Assembly: GCA_033297205.1 (NCBI GenBank)
Contig: MU859086.1
Coordinates: 1 to 64,000, forward strand
DNA from: Pseudoneurospora amorphoporcata
Lineage: Eukaryota; Ascomycota; Sordariomycetes; Sordariales; Sordariaceae
Reading direction: 5' to 3'
DNA: 64,000 nt
Shown: positions 33,301 to 45,327 of the stretch, piece by piece
How positions within the stretch are numbered: position 1 is the stretch's first letter
Layout of the letters: each line of letters starts with the position of its first letter
The notes under the pieces: generated by a model
Database searches by the model: none
Told to the model about the DNA's origin: nothing
What the model saw: the letters and a program-made list of their open reading frames with translations, nothing else
Translations under genes and position numbers: made by a program

Positions 33301-34902
33301 CCGTACCGAAACACCATATCCCTACGGGCATTGGGCATTGGGGACAAGCAGAACTTGAGACAGGCGCAACCAGGCAACGCACCACTGCAGCGGACAAGAG
33401 AGACCGACCTTTGGAGTACACTTAGGTACACTACATCATAGGCTGCATGTGCCTCGAGCTATGTAGTAGACATCTCGCCGTGCCTTGCCCTGGACTGAAG
33501 GTGGCAGATCGAACCAAGCAGTGACGGGAGTGCAGGTGATAAAGGTACCGGCCTGCTCGCTGCCAGGGCACTGCTGCCACACAGACCCTGCCCACCTCCA
33601 TTTCGATATTACGCAGCACGGTCGCAGGCTACGGGAGGCTTATCGAGGTGTACACCTCGTCACGCCGATTTAGCCGTACTAATACCGGTATCTCTGTTAG
33701 TTATTCTTGAACAGTACAAAATCATCGACATCTGCACTGTCTGGCGACCGCGGCGTTACTACTTATTACAGTTACAGTAGAGGTACCATACAGACGATCA
33801 TACCTCATCACGTCTACCTACCTTACACTCGCTGTGTTCGACACCTGTCACAGCTTACAGCTTCACCTGTAGAGGACCGTCTCATCTCTTCGAATCTCGC
33901 CCGCTCCCTCTCCGCTCCAGTCAGTCCCGGCTGGACTTCAGTTCGGAACTGGAAACTCCCCCAGCTTCGCTTCAAACTTTCTCCCATCGTCGCAACAACC
34001 TCACGAAAACAGTGGCTTTTCACCCAGAACCACGCAACCTCGAGCTGGTCGATAACAAACCATTGCGTCGGATCGCGCTAGAGTGGGCGTACGTATTGCA
34101 AATACGGTTTGCGGAGCTCCTTTCCTGGGATCCGATCGTTTAGACGAAGGCTCCCCTCGACCCGCGACGACCCGCACACCCCGAACAGCATCCTGGGCCC
34201 TCGCCTCGTGCAATTCCATTCCCACCAGCACCAGCCCACGGCAGCATAGGGTGGTGCCAAACTGGGTCCCCATCATCGCCGGGCTCCTACCTCCTCGACT
34301 CTCCAGGCGCACTCCCCGTCTCGTTGGGTGGCCTGCTTTTCCACCAGTTTCCCCATTCATTTTTCTTCTTCATCATACATAGCATCATTTTCACGTCGCT
34401 CATTTCTCGAGGAAAAATACTCGTCCGTTCATTTACACTTTTCCTTTTACTCAATTTGGTTCACCATAACCGATCCGCTCCTTCACGCTTCCATACCACA
34501 TCCTAAACTCCGGCGAGTAAAATACAAGTCAGCACTGTCGACTTGCATCCATCAGCAGAAGCAGTCTCTAGCAGCAACATACGCATTAGCATCAACCTCG
34601 ACGCGACACTGCGACATACACATTCGACCGACCTAAACGCCGGTACAGCGCAGGTATAAATCCTTGAGAACACGAAAGCGTTTTCGATCTTGCGACAACA
34701 GAACTATTTGGGTCTCTTGAATGCCCCGGTAATTGTGCGCAGCTCTTAAGGAGGGCCTCCCGTTTCTCGGCACCAACTCAGTTCTGCAGTCTGTCGCTGC
34801 TACGGAAATCAGAATTATACAACAGCAAGTCGTTGCAGATATCGATATACTGGCGAGTCTTTCCGATCAAGCCCGCTTGCGATCTCTGTGTGACTCGGCA
34901 CC
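24378..34902. other. 10.5-kb gene-poor region upstream of ime-2
   Basis: No convincing coding sequence on either strand. Short frames of 100-170 codons exist around 29340-30280 and 30340-31930, but they lack family resemblance, conserved splice joins and consistent codon bias. The first ~300 bp are promoter/leader of the Stc1 gene. 24822-25400 holds a nested inverted repeat. 32650-34900 is pyrimidine-rich and is probably the promoter and long 5' leader of ime-2. Confidence 0.5.
24822..25400. repeat. Nested, multi-arm inverted repeat
   Basis: Three layers are visible. (1) A 34-bp direct repeat at about 24824-24857 and 25364-25397 (GGGCAGTCCCAAGGTCTCTG, one C/T difference) frames the region. 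(2) A perfect 27-bp inverted repeat lies at 24961-24987 and 25154-25180. (3) A ~73-bp inverted repeat lies at 25053-25129 and 25237-25308. A shared module (CCGTAAAAGCTCG...AAACTGGCC...CCCTGTTTTTCTGGCAGAT) occurs four times, twice on each strand (about 24890, 24990, 25185 and 25310). No reading frame of note. Confidence 0.85.
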
Positions 34903-37357
34903 ATGACCGTCGTACACACACTGACCCCTCAGGGGTCTTCCCATGGAATTGGTTCAGGACAGGCTCTTGAAGATAGGTTTGAGGTGCTCAAAGAGATTGG
35001 CGATGGAAGCTTTGGAAGTGTGGTGTTGGCTAGAGTCCGGAGTGCAGGTGCCACCGTTGCCCGCCGCGGTACTGTCGTGAGTTAGCCTGATACTTCCTGC
35101 CATGACCTGAGGTTCAGTCTAATACTTGTGTATTCAACAGATTGCCATCAAGACAATGAAGAAAACATTCGAGTCGGTAGGGCCGTGCATGGAGCTCAGG
35201 GAAGTAGTCTTCCTGCGGACACTTCCTGCCCATCCCCATTTGGTGCCAGCGCTCGACATTTTCCTGGATCCCTTCACCAAGAAACTTCATATTGCCATGG
35301 AGTATATGGAAGGCAACCTCTATCAACTGATGAAGGCGAGGGACCACAAGTGTCTGGATAACTCGAGCGTGCAGAGCATCTTGTTCCAGATCATGAAGGG
35401 TCTTGAACATATTCACGCGCATCACTTTTTCCACAGAGATATCAAGCCCGAAAACATTCTAGTATCGACATCCTCGCATATGGACGCCACGAACTCGTTC
35501 CGTCGTTACTCCGCGCTGATGAACCCTCCAGCGACGCCGCCCACGTATACGGTAAAAATTGCCGACTTCGGCCTGGCCCGCGAGACGCATTCGAAACTCC
35601 CGTACACCACATACGTCTCAACCCGATGGTATCGCGCCCCCGAAGTCCTCCTCAGGGCTGGTGAGTACTCAGCGCCGGTTGATATCTGGGCCATCGGAGC
35701 CATGGCCGTCGAAATTGCTACGCTGAAGCCGTTGTTCCCGGGCGGAAATGAGGTCGATCAAGTGTGGAGAGTTTGCGAAATTATGGGAAGCCCGGGTAAC
35801 TGGTACAACAAGGCCGGAGCCCGTGTCGGCGGCGGAGAATGGAGAGAAGGTACTCGGCTTGCTGGAAAGCTCGGATTTTCGTTCCCCAAGATGGCGCCAC
35901 ATTCGATGGACACCATTCTCCAAACCCCCCAGTGGCCGGCCTCGCTCGCCCAATTTGTGACATGGTGTTTAATGTGGGATCCCAAGAACCGACCGACGTC
36001 GACCCAGGCCCTCGCCCACGATTACTTCACCGACGCCGTTGACCCCTTGAGGCCCAAGTCCTCCGCCTCCCGGATCCTCGGCCGCAAACAATCGGATATC
36101 AGCCGCGGAAAGGACTCGGCCACGTCCACACCTACGTCTTCGAAACCATCGTGGTTCAGGAAATCCCTGATCGGCCGTTCTGAGAGCAGCACCGAGGTCG
36201 CTACTGTGTCGACGACGCAAGAAAATGCAAAGGTGAACATTGCTCCCCGTCCATCACCCGTGCAGGTTGCACCGGAAGTTCCCTCCCCGAAGCCTAGGCC
36301 AGCTGTTAGCAAGAGGACAACGTGGAATAACGGTCCATCGAATGTCGCTCCCATGCCGATTCTTCCCACCATCCGCCCAATCACACCCTTGTCTGACGCA
36401 GTGACCGCACAGGCAAGCAGCAGAACACCTTCATACAACGATGCTTACGTAAATGGAACGCAAAGGAGTGCCGCCGACGAAAACAAGGTCTCGAAGAAGA
36501 TTGGCCGTCAGCTATCCGTCGCATCTGCCACAAATCACTATGCCGAGATGCATCGCCAGCAGGCCGAACGAGCGCTAAATGGACAAACTGGTCTTGCCTC
36601 GCCCACGAGCGGGACGAAGGAGAGCTTCTTTTCGCACCTCAGGAAGCGAGCGAGAAGGTTCTCCGGAAGGCACCAGACACCAATGTCTCCCGCTTATGAC
36701 GACATCGAAGCCCAACCTCACGGCGTAGGCTGCGGACCTTGGGGAAGTAACAGATCTTCCATGGTCATCGACAGCCCGGCACCGGCCCCCGTCCCCAAAG
36801 ACACGCTCGAATCTCTCGAAAAGTCGCTGAGAGATCCTCAACCCGTTGCCGAAGTTCCGCCCATGCCACCAGCGCACCGAGCGCCCCCACACAGTACTCT
36901 CAAGAGACACCATTCGCTGCCGCATCATCAACCAAGGTCGGTAGATAACCTGATGATGAGTGCTCGGGGATCCGGACCCATTTCAAGCAGGACGCGGAGG
37001 CAACAAGCTGCTCAGGGTGTACATCAGTATGATGCGCCCGATGAAGAGGACGAGCTGCTTGACGAGGCCCTCACATCAACCCGGAAGGCCATCAAGCGTC
37101 TTGAAAAGGATACAAAACACCTCAGGCAATCGGCCAGCAATCTAGGGCTCATGAACCCTTACCCTACCCCATCACCCTCAGCCAGTGGCCAAAACATCTT
37201 CTTTGCCGATCACGGGAAAGAAGCTCTGACTCCCCAATCCCTGGAACAAAACAAAAGGTCGTCAGAATACAAATGGCCCACGCCTCCCTACAATGATGAG
37301 GGTGACTGGGCAGCGTCGGCATCAGCCAGTATCTGGGCGGCAGGGAGCCGTATCTAG
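34903..37357 (+). CDS. ime-2: Ime2-type (RCK family) serine/threonine kinase
   Basis: Exons 34903-35076 and 35141-37357 give 796 residues. The intron is GTGAGT...CAACAG and the join falls just before the ATP-binding lysine. Kinase motifs are complete: glycine loop IGDGSFGSVVL (32-42), lysine K62 (IAIKTMKK), HRDIKPEN (156-163), DFG (200-202), the activation-loop dual site TTY (214-216) and STRWYRAPE. A ~25-residue insertion lies between the HRD and DFG motifs (about 168-193). The region after the kinase domain (about residue 360 onward) is Ser/Pro-rich and disordered, with a basic patch and a short coiled coil near the end. Ime2 kinases control meiosis in yeast; the Neurospora homologue is known for restraining sexual development. 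The neighbouring long upstream spacer suggests complex regulation. Confidence 0.93.
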
Positions 37358-38528
37358 ATACAGTTTTTCCTCTCGACATGTTTTGTATTGATGGTGTGTT
37401 GGGGCGGTCTTTTGCGGATCTAGGGAAAAGAAAATGAGTGGGTTTCCTCTTTGGGTGGTGTTTATGTGGAATGGTGTTCTGGGTGTTCTTTCGGCAAGGC
37501 ATCATTACCACGTTCTTATATGGTATCTGGGGCTGTGTTTTGGGTTTTCTCTCCGCTCCCTCTCAGGAAGAGACGGGCTACTGCTTTGATATTTGCAGTT
37601 GCCGGTCTCGGGTTTTGCTTGCTTTTTTCTTGGTTTCAACTTCCATCTTCATACCCCCCACACGTTTATTTTTGTTTATTTTTTCGCTGCTTCTGCATGC
37701 ATCTTACATATCTCTCGCACGCACATGCACTACATATACGGGGATCTTGTAGCAGAAGCTGGTTCTTTACACACACACACACAAACCGATCTGGTGGTTG
37801 TTGAATGGTATCTATCTGTTTTCTAATCTTTGTGTCGAATACCCCTCCTGGAGGAAAAAAGTCAGCCTGGCGTGTGTGTGTCGTCGTCGTCGGCCTTACA
37901 AATCTCGAAACCTTATATCGGGCCTTTTAATACCACCTTTTATGCGCATTTATACTCTGGTTCTTCTTTGTGTGTCCTGTCTTCGTTGTCTATGTTCATT
38001 GGAAGTACCCCTCAACAACCAGTTATAGAGATTGTGAACTTGTCGTGTTTGTGCGTTGTGGGACAGGCTGAACTGTAATTGACCATCTGCGAGATGGGAA
38101 GCGAAGAAAGAAGGAATTTCCAATGCGGCTGGTCCCTCTCATCAGACACAACTACCAGAAGAGAACGGGACTCTGCTAGGATCGATGGGAGCGATAATGG
38201 GAGGAGGATGGATGGATGGATGAGAGGATGCATAGAAGGGTTCGGATGTGCTATAATGCGCGGGCACAGGATTCTAGTCGTCAGGAAGACAGAGAAGGAG
38301 AGAAGAAGAAGAATGATGTTTTCTATGTCAGTTTATATTAACCATATTACCTTGTCTATATAAATATGCACACCCAAGCCCTCGACACAACTGAGTTGTC
38401 ACAACCTTGGTACCGTCTGTCCTCGCTCGTGCTACCTTTTTTTGTGCGGACGTGAAGTGGACACTTGACACACTCGCCTCTATAGGTTTTGGTGGAGCAC
38501 GGATCCTTTATCAAACAGGTAACCATTC
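37358..38528. other. ime-2 3' UTR and spacer
   Basis: Contains a CA run near 37770-37785 and a short ATGG repeat near 38206-38222. No gene is seen before the tRNA. Confidence 0.55.
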
Positions 38529-38610
38529 GGCGTGGTGGCAGAGTGGTCTAATGCGCAAGACTAGAAATCTTGTTCCTTCGGGAGCGTCTGTTCGAATCAG
38601 GCCCACGTCG
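38529..38610 (+). tRNA. tRNA-Ser (anticodon AGA)
   Basis: 82 nt without an intron. The acceptor stem GGCGTGG/CCACGTC pairs with one G-U. The D arm carries the A box (TGGCAGAGTGGTCTAATGC). The anticodon stem CAAGA/TCTTG encloses CTAGAAA (anticodon AGA). A long variable arm TTCCTTCGGGAGC identifies a class II tRNA, and the T arm is GTCTG-TTCGAAT-CAGGC. The discriminator base is G, as expected for tRNA-Ser. Confidence 0.93.
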
Positions 38611-40496
38611 CACGATTGACCATTGAGTACCTCTTTTTTTGGACTTTTTTTCTTTAAAGTCGTTCCAGTTCCCCCAAATGTTTCTTTTTGACATTCAGTT
38701 TCCACCGGGACAATTCTCATCGGCATCGTTTTCTTTTGCATTCTGTGCCGCATCGCATTGAATCCACATGCACTTATGGCATTCATTCGTATCTTATTTG
38801 CATTGCATTATATCTTGCCGATAACCGAGATGGGAATGACGAGCTTTTCCATTCTTTGTAGTGTGAGACAGTCAAGACAGATCAAAGACAGAGCCTATCT
38901 ACCGACTGAGACTTCTCGGGAGTTCCGAGACATCGATGCAGGTGAGGTTTGAAGCAAGCTATCAAAGCTGCTTGATGCATTTTGTGGGCTTTAGCAGATG
39001 GGGATTTGGTGATGATGACAAGTGCGCATGTACCTTGGGAAGGACGACGTAGGTGCTTCGTTCTTTACAAGATGGATGCGTACCCAGCTGACGCAGCCAA
39101 ATTCCCGGCAACGCCTTGAACATCTCAGTCAGCTTCATCATCACGATGTCCTCGCAGTATCGTCGCGTTTGATGGTTACCCAAAATCGAGCAGCTGATCA
39201 GCCATGTCTAGCAGCGCAAGGTGAAGCAAGGTGAGGTTATCACCACCTCCGATTCCAGTCAAGCAAGCGCTTGGCTTCAACCCCTGTCATGATCCCCACT
39301 GTGAAGCTGCATTGCAGCCACAAGAAGTCAGGAGCAGTCAAACATCATCAGCCCTCGATCTTAAAGTTTACCACCATACCATTCTTGGACAGACGGCACG
39401 AACAATAGGCGGCAGGCAGCAGCTTTTTACGGGCCAAGGAATTCGTCCACACAAAGCAATACGGTGGTGCTCTATTCTAGGCTCCCATTTATTCAATCAT
39501 TGAGCAGACCTCTGATGGACGACTGAACGGTGTTGCTCAATTGAAGAACAGAAGCGCTGTACGACGTCATCCTGCTGCTGCGCGGCTCCTCCTTCTGTGG
39601 TCCTGTTGAGGTGTGCACCCGTCGTTCTTTCAGGAACAGTCCTCCCCGCGGACGGGTCCTGACGGTGAAGAGGCCAGGGAGAGCTTGAAGCACGGAAAGG
39701 TGCGGCAACCAAGTCACGTTTTCGAATTCGAGGACCTCAGTGTTCTCGGAAAGCATCCCCGTCCGCCCTGTGAAAAGAGGCTCAGCCCCGCCAAGCATCC
39801 CCGTTACGGCTGCTTTAGTTGGTTTGGCTAGGGCTACAACCTGCCGCCGAGAGCAGTGCCTGGAGAACCTTGCAGCAGTGCGATACGTCTGGGGAAGGTG
39901 TGGAATCACATCAGGGAACAACTACCTACCGAGTCGAACGTTGGAATTGAGTTCAAGGCTGCCTGCCTGCACCTATTGTTTCCTCCCATCATCTTTGACT
40001 TTTCCTTCTTCTGCTCAATCTTGTTGATCTGGCTTCTCATTACCTACCCTACCTATCTTTCCGTTCCACTCACCTTGGTTGGATCTGCTCCCCCTCCGGT
40101 TTGCGCTTCGAAAGCTGGACGGCTGTTACCGTTGCAGTTGTGTCACCATACCGGTATACTAACTAGGCCCTCTGTTGGAACGTTGAAGGGTTGTGTGCGG
40201 AGAGATATCCGGAGCATCTTTTTGCGCTTACGATTCAAGTTCCAACAAGTCGACATAGCCCCACGCTAGTGGACAAATCCTTTCCTCCGTTGCTCAGATT
40301 TGTCTACTGCTGCTACTAGCTCAGACTCTCTCTTTGCCGTGCTCCGTGTCTGAAAGAATCTATGGGTTTGCAGGTTGATAGCGGAGGTTCAGGAACCAAC
40401 GTCGCACGCCGAAACAAAGGGGATTGATCAAGGTACGATTATATAATACGATCTTTGTGAGGGAGAGGGATAGGGGCCGAGGCAGACGTCGTCACC
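38611..40496. other. Spacer and 5' leader of the Hsp70-like gene
   Basis: No gene is seen apart from the tRNA terminator. Frames at 39493-39921 and 39856-40269 lack any recognizable domain. The last ~500 bp are pyrimidine-rich and probably leader. Confidence 0.5.
38634..38640 (+). terminator. Pol III terminator (T7)
   Basis: A run of seven T, 24 bases after the tRNA-Ser end, with a second T7 run close behind. Confidence 0.75.
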
Positions 40497-42974
40497 ATGA
40501 GCTTCAATTTGCCCATACTACCGCCAACTGCTCCAACAAGTCAGAGAAACAGGGATAGTAGGAATTACTTCACAAACAGCTATAGCCCCCCAGCTTCAAC
40601 CGAGGCGGTCAATGGCCCGGTGAGGCAGCGGACAAAGGAGCCGGCCCCAATCAGTGATCGGCTGATTGTTGGCGTTGACTTTGGCACTACTTTCTCTGGG
40701 TACGTCCGACCGGTTTTCCTTTCGTCTCTCTGACTCATCGCCTAACTGGACTCTGCCAGCGGGCAGCTGCCGAAACCGTTACGCAGCAACATGTGTGTGT
40801 GTGTGTGACTTGGGGGCTGCCCCATCAATGTTGGCTGGGGATAAAAGCTTTTGTTGCTTGCTTCCCACTGCTCTCGGTTCCACCTAGCCCCAAAAGACCA
40901 AGCCAAACTAACATATAGCCCAATAGTGTTGCTGCCGTATATACAGGAACGCCTGATGATGTAGAGATTATCAAGACGTGGCCGGGCGGGAACGGCATCA
41001 CGTCCGACAAGGTCCCTACCGAGCTCTCGTATGCAGAGGTCCCGGCCAATGCGCCGCCAGGCACCGCGCCCGTCGTGAAATGGGGCTTCCAGTTCCGGCC
41101 GGAAGAGTCGCGGATACGATGTGTCAAGCTCTTCCTCGACCGGTCCCAGAAGCTGCCCTTCTATGTCAACCCCAAGGAGACGGCCACGCAGCTGAAGAAC
41201 AACAAGAAGACGGTCGTCGACGCCGTGAGCGACTACCTGACGCAGATCTACAAGCACACCATGAACACGCTGACGCGGCGTTATGGCGAGTCGTTCATGG
41301 CGTCGACAAAGGTCGACTTTGTTCTGACGTGCCCGGCCGTGTGGTCGGATGCGGCCAAGAACGCGACCCTCCAAGCGGCGGAGAGGGCCGGCATGGGCGC
41401 CCAGTCGCAGATTCAGATGATTAGTGAGCCGGAAGCCGCAGCCGTGTATACGCTAAAAGCTATCCAGCCTAATCATCTGAAGATTGGAGACAACTTTATA
41501 GTCTGTGATGGCGGTGGCGGTACTGTCGAGTGGGTTACTCCGGAGCTTGAGATTCTGTACGAGAGCAAATATTGACCAGACTCTAGTTTGATTGCATACA
41601 AGATCGTTTCACTAGGACCGATCCGGGTCGAGGAGTCTGCTGTCGGAACAGGTGGGCTTTGCGGAAGTGCTTTCCTAAATTACCGGTTTGAGGAGCACGT
41701 CAAGAACCGCCTGGGGGCTAGCCGGTTCGAGGAGGTCAAGACCAAGAAGGGCAAGTCATGGCAGATGGCGCTCAAGCACTTTGAGGAGTTCGTCAAACGT
41801 AACTTCAATGAGGAAGAGCATCAGGAGATTAACGTTCCGTAAGTTTTCTCTCTAGCCATCCTGGAGTGAGACGTTGACACTAACTAACTGACTGGCCACG
41901 CCATCTAGATTCCCCGGTCTCCCCGATGACGAAGAAATCGGTCTCGACTGCGGCTTCATGATAATGACCGCGGCCCAAGTCAAAGGCATCTTCGACCCCG
42001 TCGTCAAGGAGGTCTGCGACCTCGTCCAGGGGCAAGTCGACAACCTGCGCGGCAAAGGCCAGACCGTCTCGGGCATCATTCTGGTTGGCGGCTTCGGCCA
42101 GAGCGACTATCTGTACCGCAAACTCAAGAGCCACTTCACCAGCACTCTGGCGCCACCACCCTATACCGAGATCCCGACGCAACAGGGCCCGCATCTGACC
42201 GGTTCTCTCACCGGGAGCAACAGCTCGATCGAGGTGATGCAGCCCGTGTATGCCTGGACGGCCGTCGTGCGCGGCGCGGTCCTGCGCGGGCTGGAGGGCA
42301 ACATGGTCATCTCGCGCAAGGCACGGATGCACTACGGGACGTCGTACGCGACGGTGTATGATGAGGAGAAGCACAGCGTTACGGAACGGTACTGGAGTCC
42401 GTTGTGGGAGAGGTGGATGGTTAGTGATCGGATGCAGTGGCATATTGCCAAGGTGCGCTTTTTTTTTTTTTTTTTTTTTTTTTTTTCCTGTTTCTTTTCT
42501 CCCTTCCTTTCTTCCTTTCTCCCATTCTCACTTTTCCCCTTCCCCCTCCCCCTTTCTCCCGTTCTCTCGCCCTTTCCCTCCTAACCATTCCCTGTCCATC
42601 TTTTCTCAACAATAATACTTACTAACAAAACAAAAAAACAGGGCGAAACCATATCCCCCCAAAACCCCATAGCCTTCCACTACACGCGCAACTTCCGCCC
42701 GGGCCAATCGCTCGTGGTCACGGATGACCTGATCGCCTGCGAGGCCGACGAGCCGCCCAAGTCGTACACGCGCGACCTGATCAAGGTGTGCACGCTGACG
42801 ACAGACCTGGGCGCGGTGCCCAGGAGCCTGTTTACGCGATTGACAACGACCAAGGGGGTCGAGTTTGATAACTTGGACTTTACGCTCGAGATGATTGTCG
42901 ATAGTGCTGGGCTGGGGTTTGAGCTCAAGGTTGATGGGGTTAGGTACGGGAGGGTTGATGCTGAGTTTGACTAG
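40497..42974 (+). CDS. Hsp70-like ATPase of the HSPA12 type
   Basis: Five exons (40497-40699, 40927-41529, 41587-41838, 41909-42452, 42642-42974) give 644 residues. All joins keep frame and the introns have GTACGT, GTGGGT, GTAAGT and GTGCGC donors. The actin/Hsp70 nucleotide-binding fold is clear: phosphate 1 loop IVGVDFGTTFSGVAAVYTG, phosphate 2 motif VCDGGGGTVDLIAYKI, the ISEPEAAAVYT segment and the adenosine loop ILVGGFGQSDYL. The C-terminal part does not resemble the canonical Hsp70 substrate-binding domain or its EEVD tail, which fits the HSPA12-like proteins that are numerous in filamentous fungi. Client proteins and role are unknown. The ~60-residue N terminus is Pro/Ser-rich. Confidence 0.9.
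42459..42486 (+). repeat. Poly-T tract (28 nt) inside an intron
   Basis: Starts a few bases after the donor of intron 4 of the Hsp70-like gene and is followed by a long C/T-rich stretch to about 42600. Confidence 0.9.
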
Positions 42975-43301
42975 GATAGGCGGATGGAGCTGGTTGTTGT
43001 TATTAGCTAAGATGGTCGGTTGGCCTTGGTGAAGGAATGAGTAAGGTATCTGGTCGGTTTTGGATATGGAAAGGAGCTCAGAGAAAGAAATGGGTAGTTA
43101 CTTGTAGAGAAGTAACTTTGATATTTCTTGTTCTATTTACCGCGGGGACAATTGATCGATTGGGTGGTCTAGATGTGGATGTCGTATATATATCTTGATA
43201 CAAAAGTGTTGCGGACGATCAATGGATAAATACCTAGCCGTGAGTTTCCATATCAGCACGCATTCATCCCAACGATAAATGCATTGCTACTTATTGTCTA
43301 A
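42975..43301. other. Convergent 3' spacer
   Basis: 3' UTRs of the Hsp70-like gene (+) and the riboside kinase gene (-). Nothing else is seen. Confidence 0.6.
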
Positions 43302-44595
43302 TCATTCCTTCTGCTGCTGTTGCTGTTGCTGCTGCTGCTGCTGCTCCTCCGCCTCCTTCATCAACAACTCCCTCGCATTCCTCTCCCTCTGCCCCGCCGC
43401 CCACATCTTCTTCATAGCAAAACTATTCAACGCGATCGCCTCTTTCTCATTTTCCTTCTCTCCCTCTCCCTTCTCTCCTTCTTTCTGCCCATCCTCCCCC
43501 AAAACCAACCTCTCCAATTCCCTCATAATACTCTCCACCGCCCACTCAAGCGTCTCCCCAAAATCCCTATCCATCTTCGTCTCCTCCCCGTCTTTCGAGT
43601 TCACCAACACCCCCAACCTCTCCTTCACATCACCCCTCAATTTAGCCTTTTCCACATCACCCCCCTCAAACATCCACTCATGCGCCCTTACATACTCGGG
43701 CCACACAATCTTCTCCACGTACCCCGGGGGATCCTTCCAGAACCCCTCGAGTGTCACGTACCCGTCTCTTGCTTCGCGGCGCTGTAGGGCTTTGGCTCTG
43801 GAAACCAACAAAAATAGCCTGATATCCATTTGGGAGAGCAAGGTGGAGGGGAGGAGGGGAGGTGGGGAGTACAGCAGGAAACCGTCTAGGATGCAGATTT
43901 TGAGGGGCTTTTGGGGAGATTTGAGGATCCGGTAGCCCGGAGAGGAAGGTTGCAACCAGTCGGCCACGCGGGATTGTATGGTGTTGATGAAATCCGTGGT
44001 GAGGGGACAGGGGCCGATGGAGTTAAGGTCTTCTTTTGAGTCGAGGGTTGCCTGTTGTTTTGGAGAGTTGGGTGTGGTGATTAGTGAGTTTGACTTGGTA
44101 GCGGTGATGGTCTTACCAGGCCTTTGTTGTTTTGGCGCTTTGGCTTTGCCTGACAATGGAGGGTAACGACAACAACAACAACCACCGTGGTCGTGTCGAC
44201 AGGAAAGAAAGGGCCTGGTAGAGGTACTAACAGGTAACTCGCCCGTGGCGCGGATGTGCTCTAACGCAGCCGTCATGTCAGGAATGTTCAGGGCTTCTGG
44301 ACAGTCCCAGTTTGTGAGACCATCTTTCATAGGAATTCTGTTATCTTTTGGTCAGAAAAAAAGTGAAGAGACACACAATGGCAGTTGGAGACTCTAAGTG
44401 GTATAGACAAGATGATGATGTCAGATGGGGAGGAGGAGGAGCTGCTTACTCGGACTCGGGCTTGTAAAAGTCATCTTCGTGTAGGATGAAGGTACTGGGG
44501 AAGATGTCGCGAAGAAGTCTCGCCAGTGTCGTCTTGCCACTGGACGAACAGCCGCTGATGCCGATGACGACGGCTTTTTGGGTTGGGTCCAACAT
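43302..44595 (-). CDS. nrk1: Nicotinamide riboside kinase
   Basis: Phosphorylates nicotinamide riboside to NMN in NAD+ salvage. Exons on the minus strand are 44450-44595, 44232-44337 and 43302-44051. The Walker A motif GISGCSSSGKTTLAR is at residues 12-26, followed by HEDDFYKPE and the family segment NWDCPEAL. Later motifs are ILDGFLLY and RREARDGYVTLEGFWKDPPGY, as in yeast Nrk1. The second intron (44052-44231) is 180 nt, has no stop and stays in frame. I call it an intron because it has a GTTAGT donor, a CTAATC branch and a CAG acceptor, and because its translation is low complexity and absent from the family. The product is 333 residues spliced, 393 if retained. The C terminus is glutamine repeats (QQQ...KE). 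It lies divergent to pth2. Confidence 0.85.
43314..43345 (+). repeat. CAG/CTG repeat encoding C-terminal polyglutamine
   Basis: Mixed CTG/TTG triplets on the plus strand (CAG/CAA in sense) encode about eleven glutamines at the end of the riboside kinase. Confidence 0.85.
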
Positions 44596-45327
44596 CGTGA
44601 TGAAGTTCGAGATGTTGGATGTTGTAGTCGAGTGGAGGTTAGACCCCGAGGGGGTTTCTGGTCGATGAGTTCTGTATCTGGAGGTTGAAAGAAAGACGAT
44701 TTATAAGACATAAATTTGAATAATAACTTGAATTGTAAGAGTCAAGGTTAAGAATCCTGAGGTGAGGTGCTGATGATCGACAGACTCATCACCTGCCTGT
44801 ACTAAACCAACGTTGTAGCTAAACCCGAGCTGCTGGTGGTGGTTTCCTTGAAGGAACCAAACCGGTACGTACCTCCTCGTATAAGCCAGGGGTTAGGGGC
44901 CTGCCTGCCGGAACCACACACCAAAAGCGATAGGTATGGAAGGCTTGTTGACACTGCCAGCTCCGCTCATACCGTATCGTTCTAGGCGCCTTCTAGCACA
45001 TTGGCCCCTTATACCTCTAGGATTTTCCACTGGGCTGTCGGGCACTTTCCGCTCGCTTCTTTCTGTGGCAGACAACCCATGCACGTCATCCCCCTTCTTC
45101 CAATTCGAACAGCATCAGTCCGAGTCCGTCAAGATTTTCCTCCAAGAAAAGGAGCTTCCAATTCCGTTGGTGTGTTAAATCGATTCGCTTTCTCGACCGC
45201 CATTACCACAACAAACTCCCGACCGCGACCGCAAGCAAAACATCAGGCGCTTCCACTTCACCACCATCACCGCCCTCGTTGTCGATCCCTCACCACTCTC
45301 GAAACATCCACCGCCCTCGCCACCACA
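44596..45327. promoter_or_regulatory. Divergent promoter region of nrk1 and pth2
   Basis: 732 bp between two start codons on opposite strands; it must hold both promoters and leaders. No specific operator was recognized. Confidence 0.6.
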
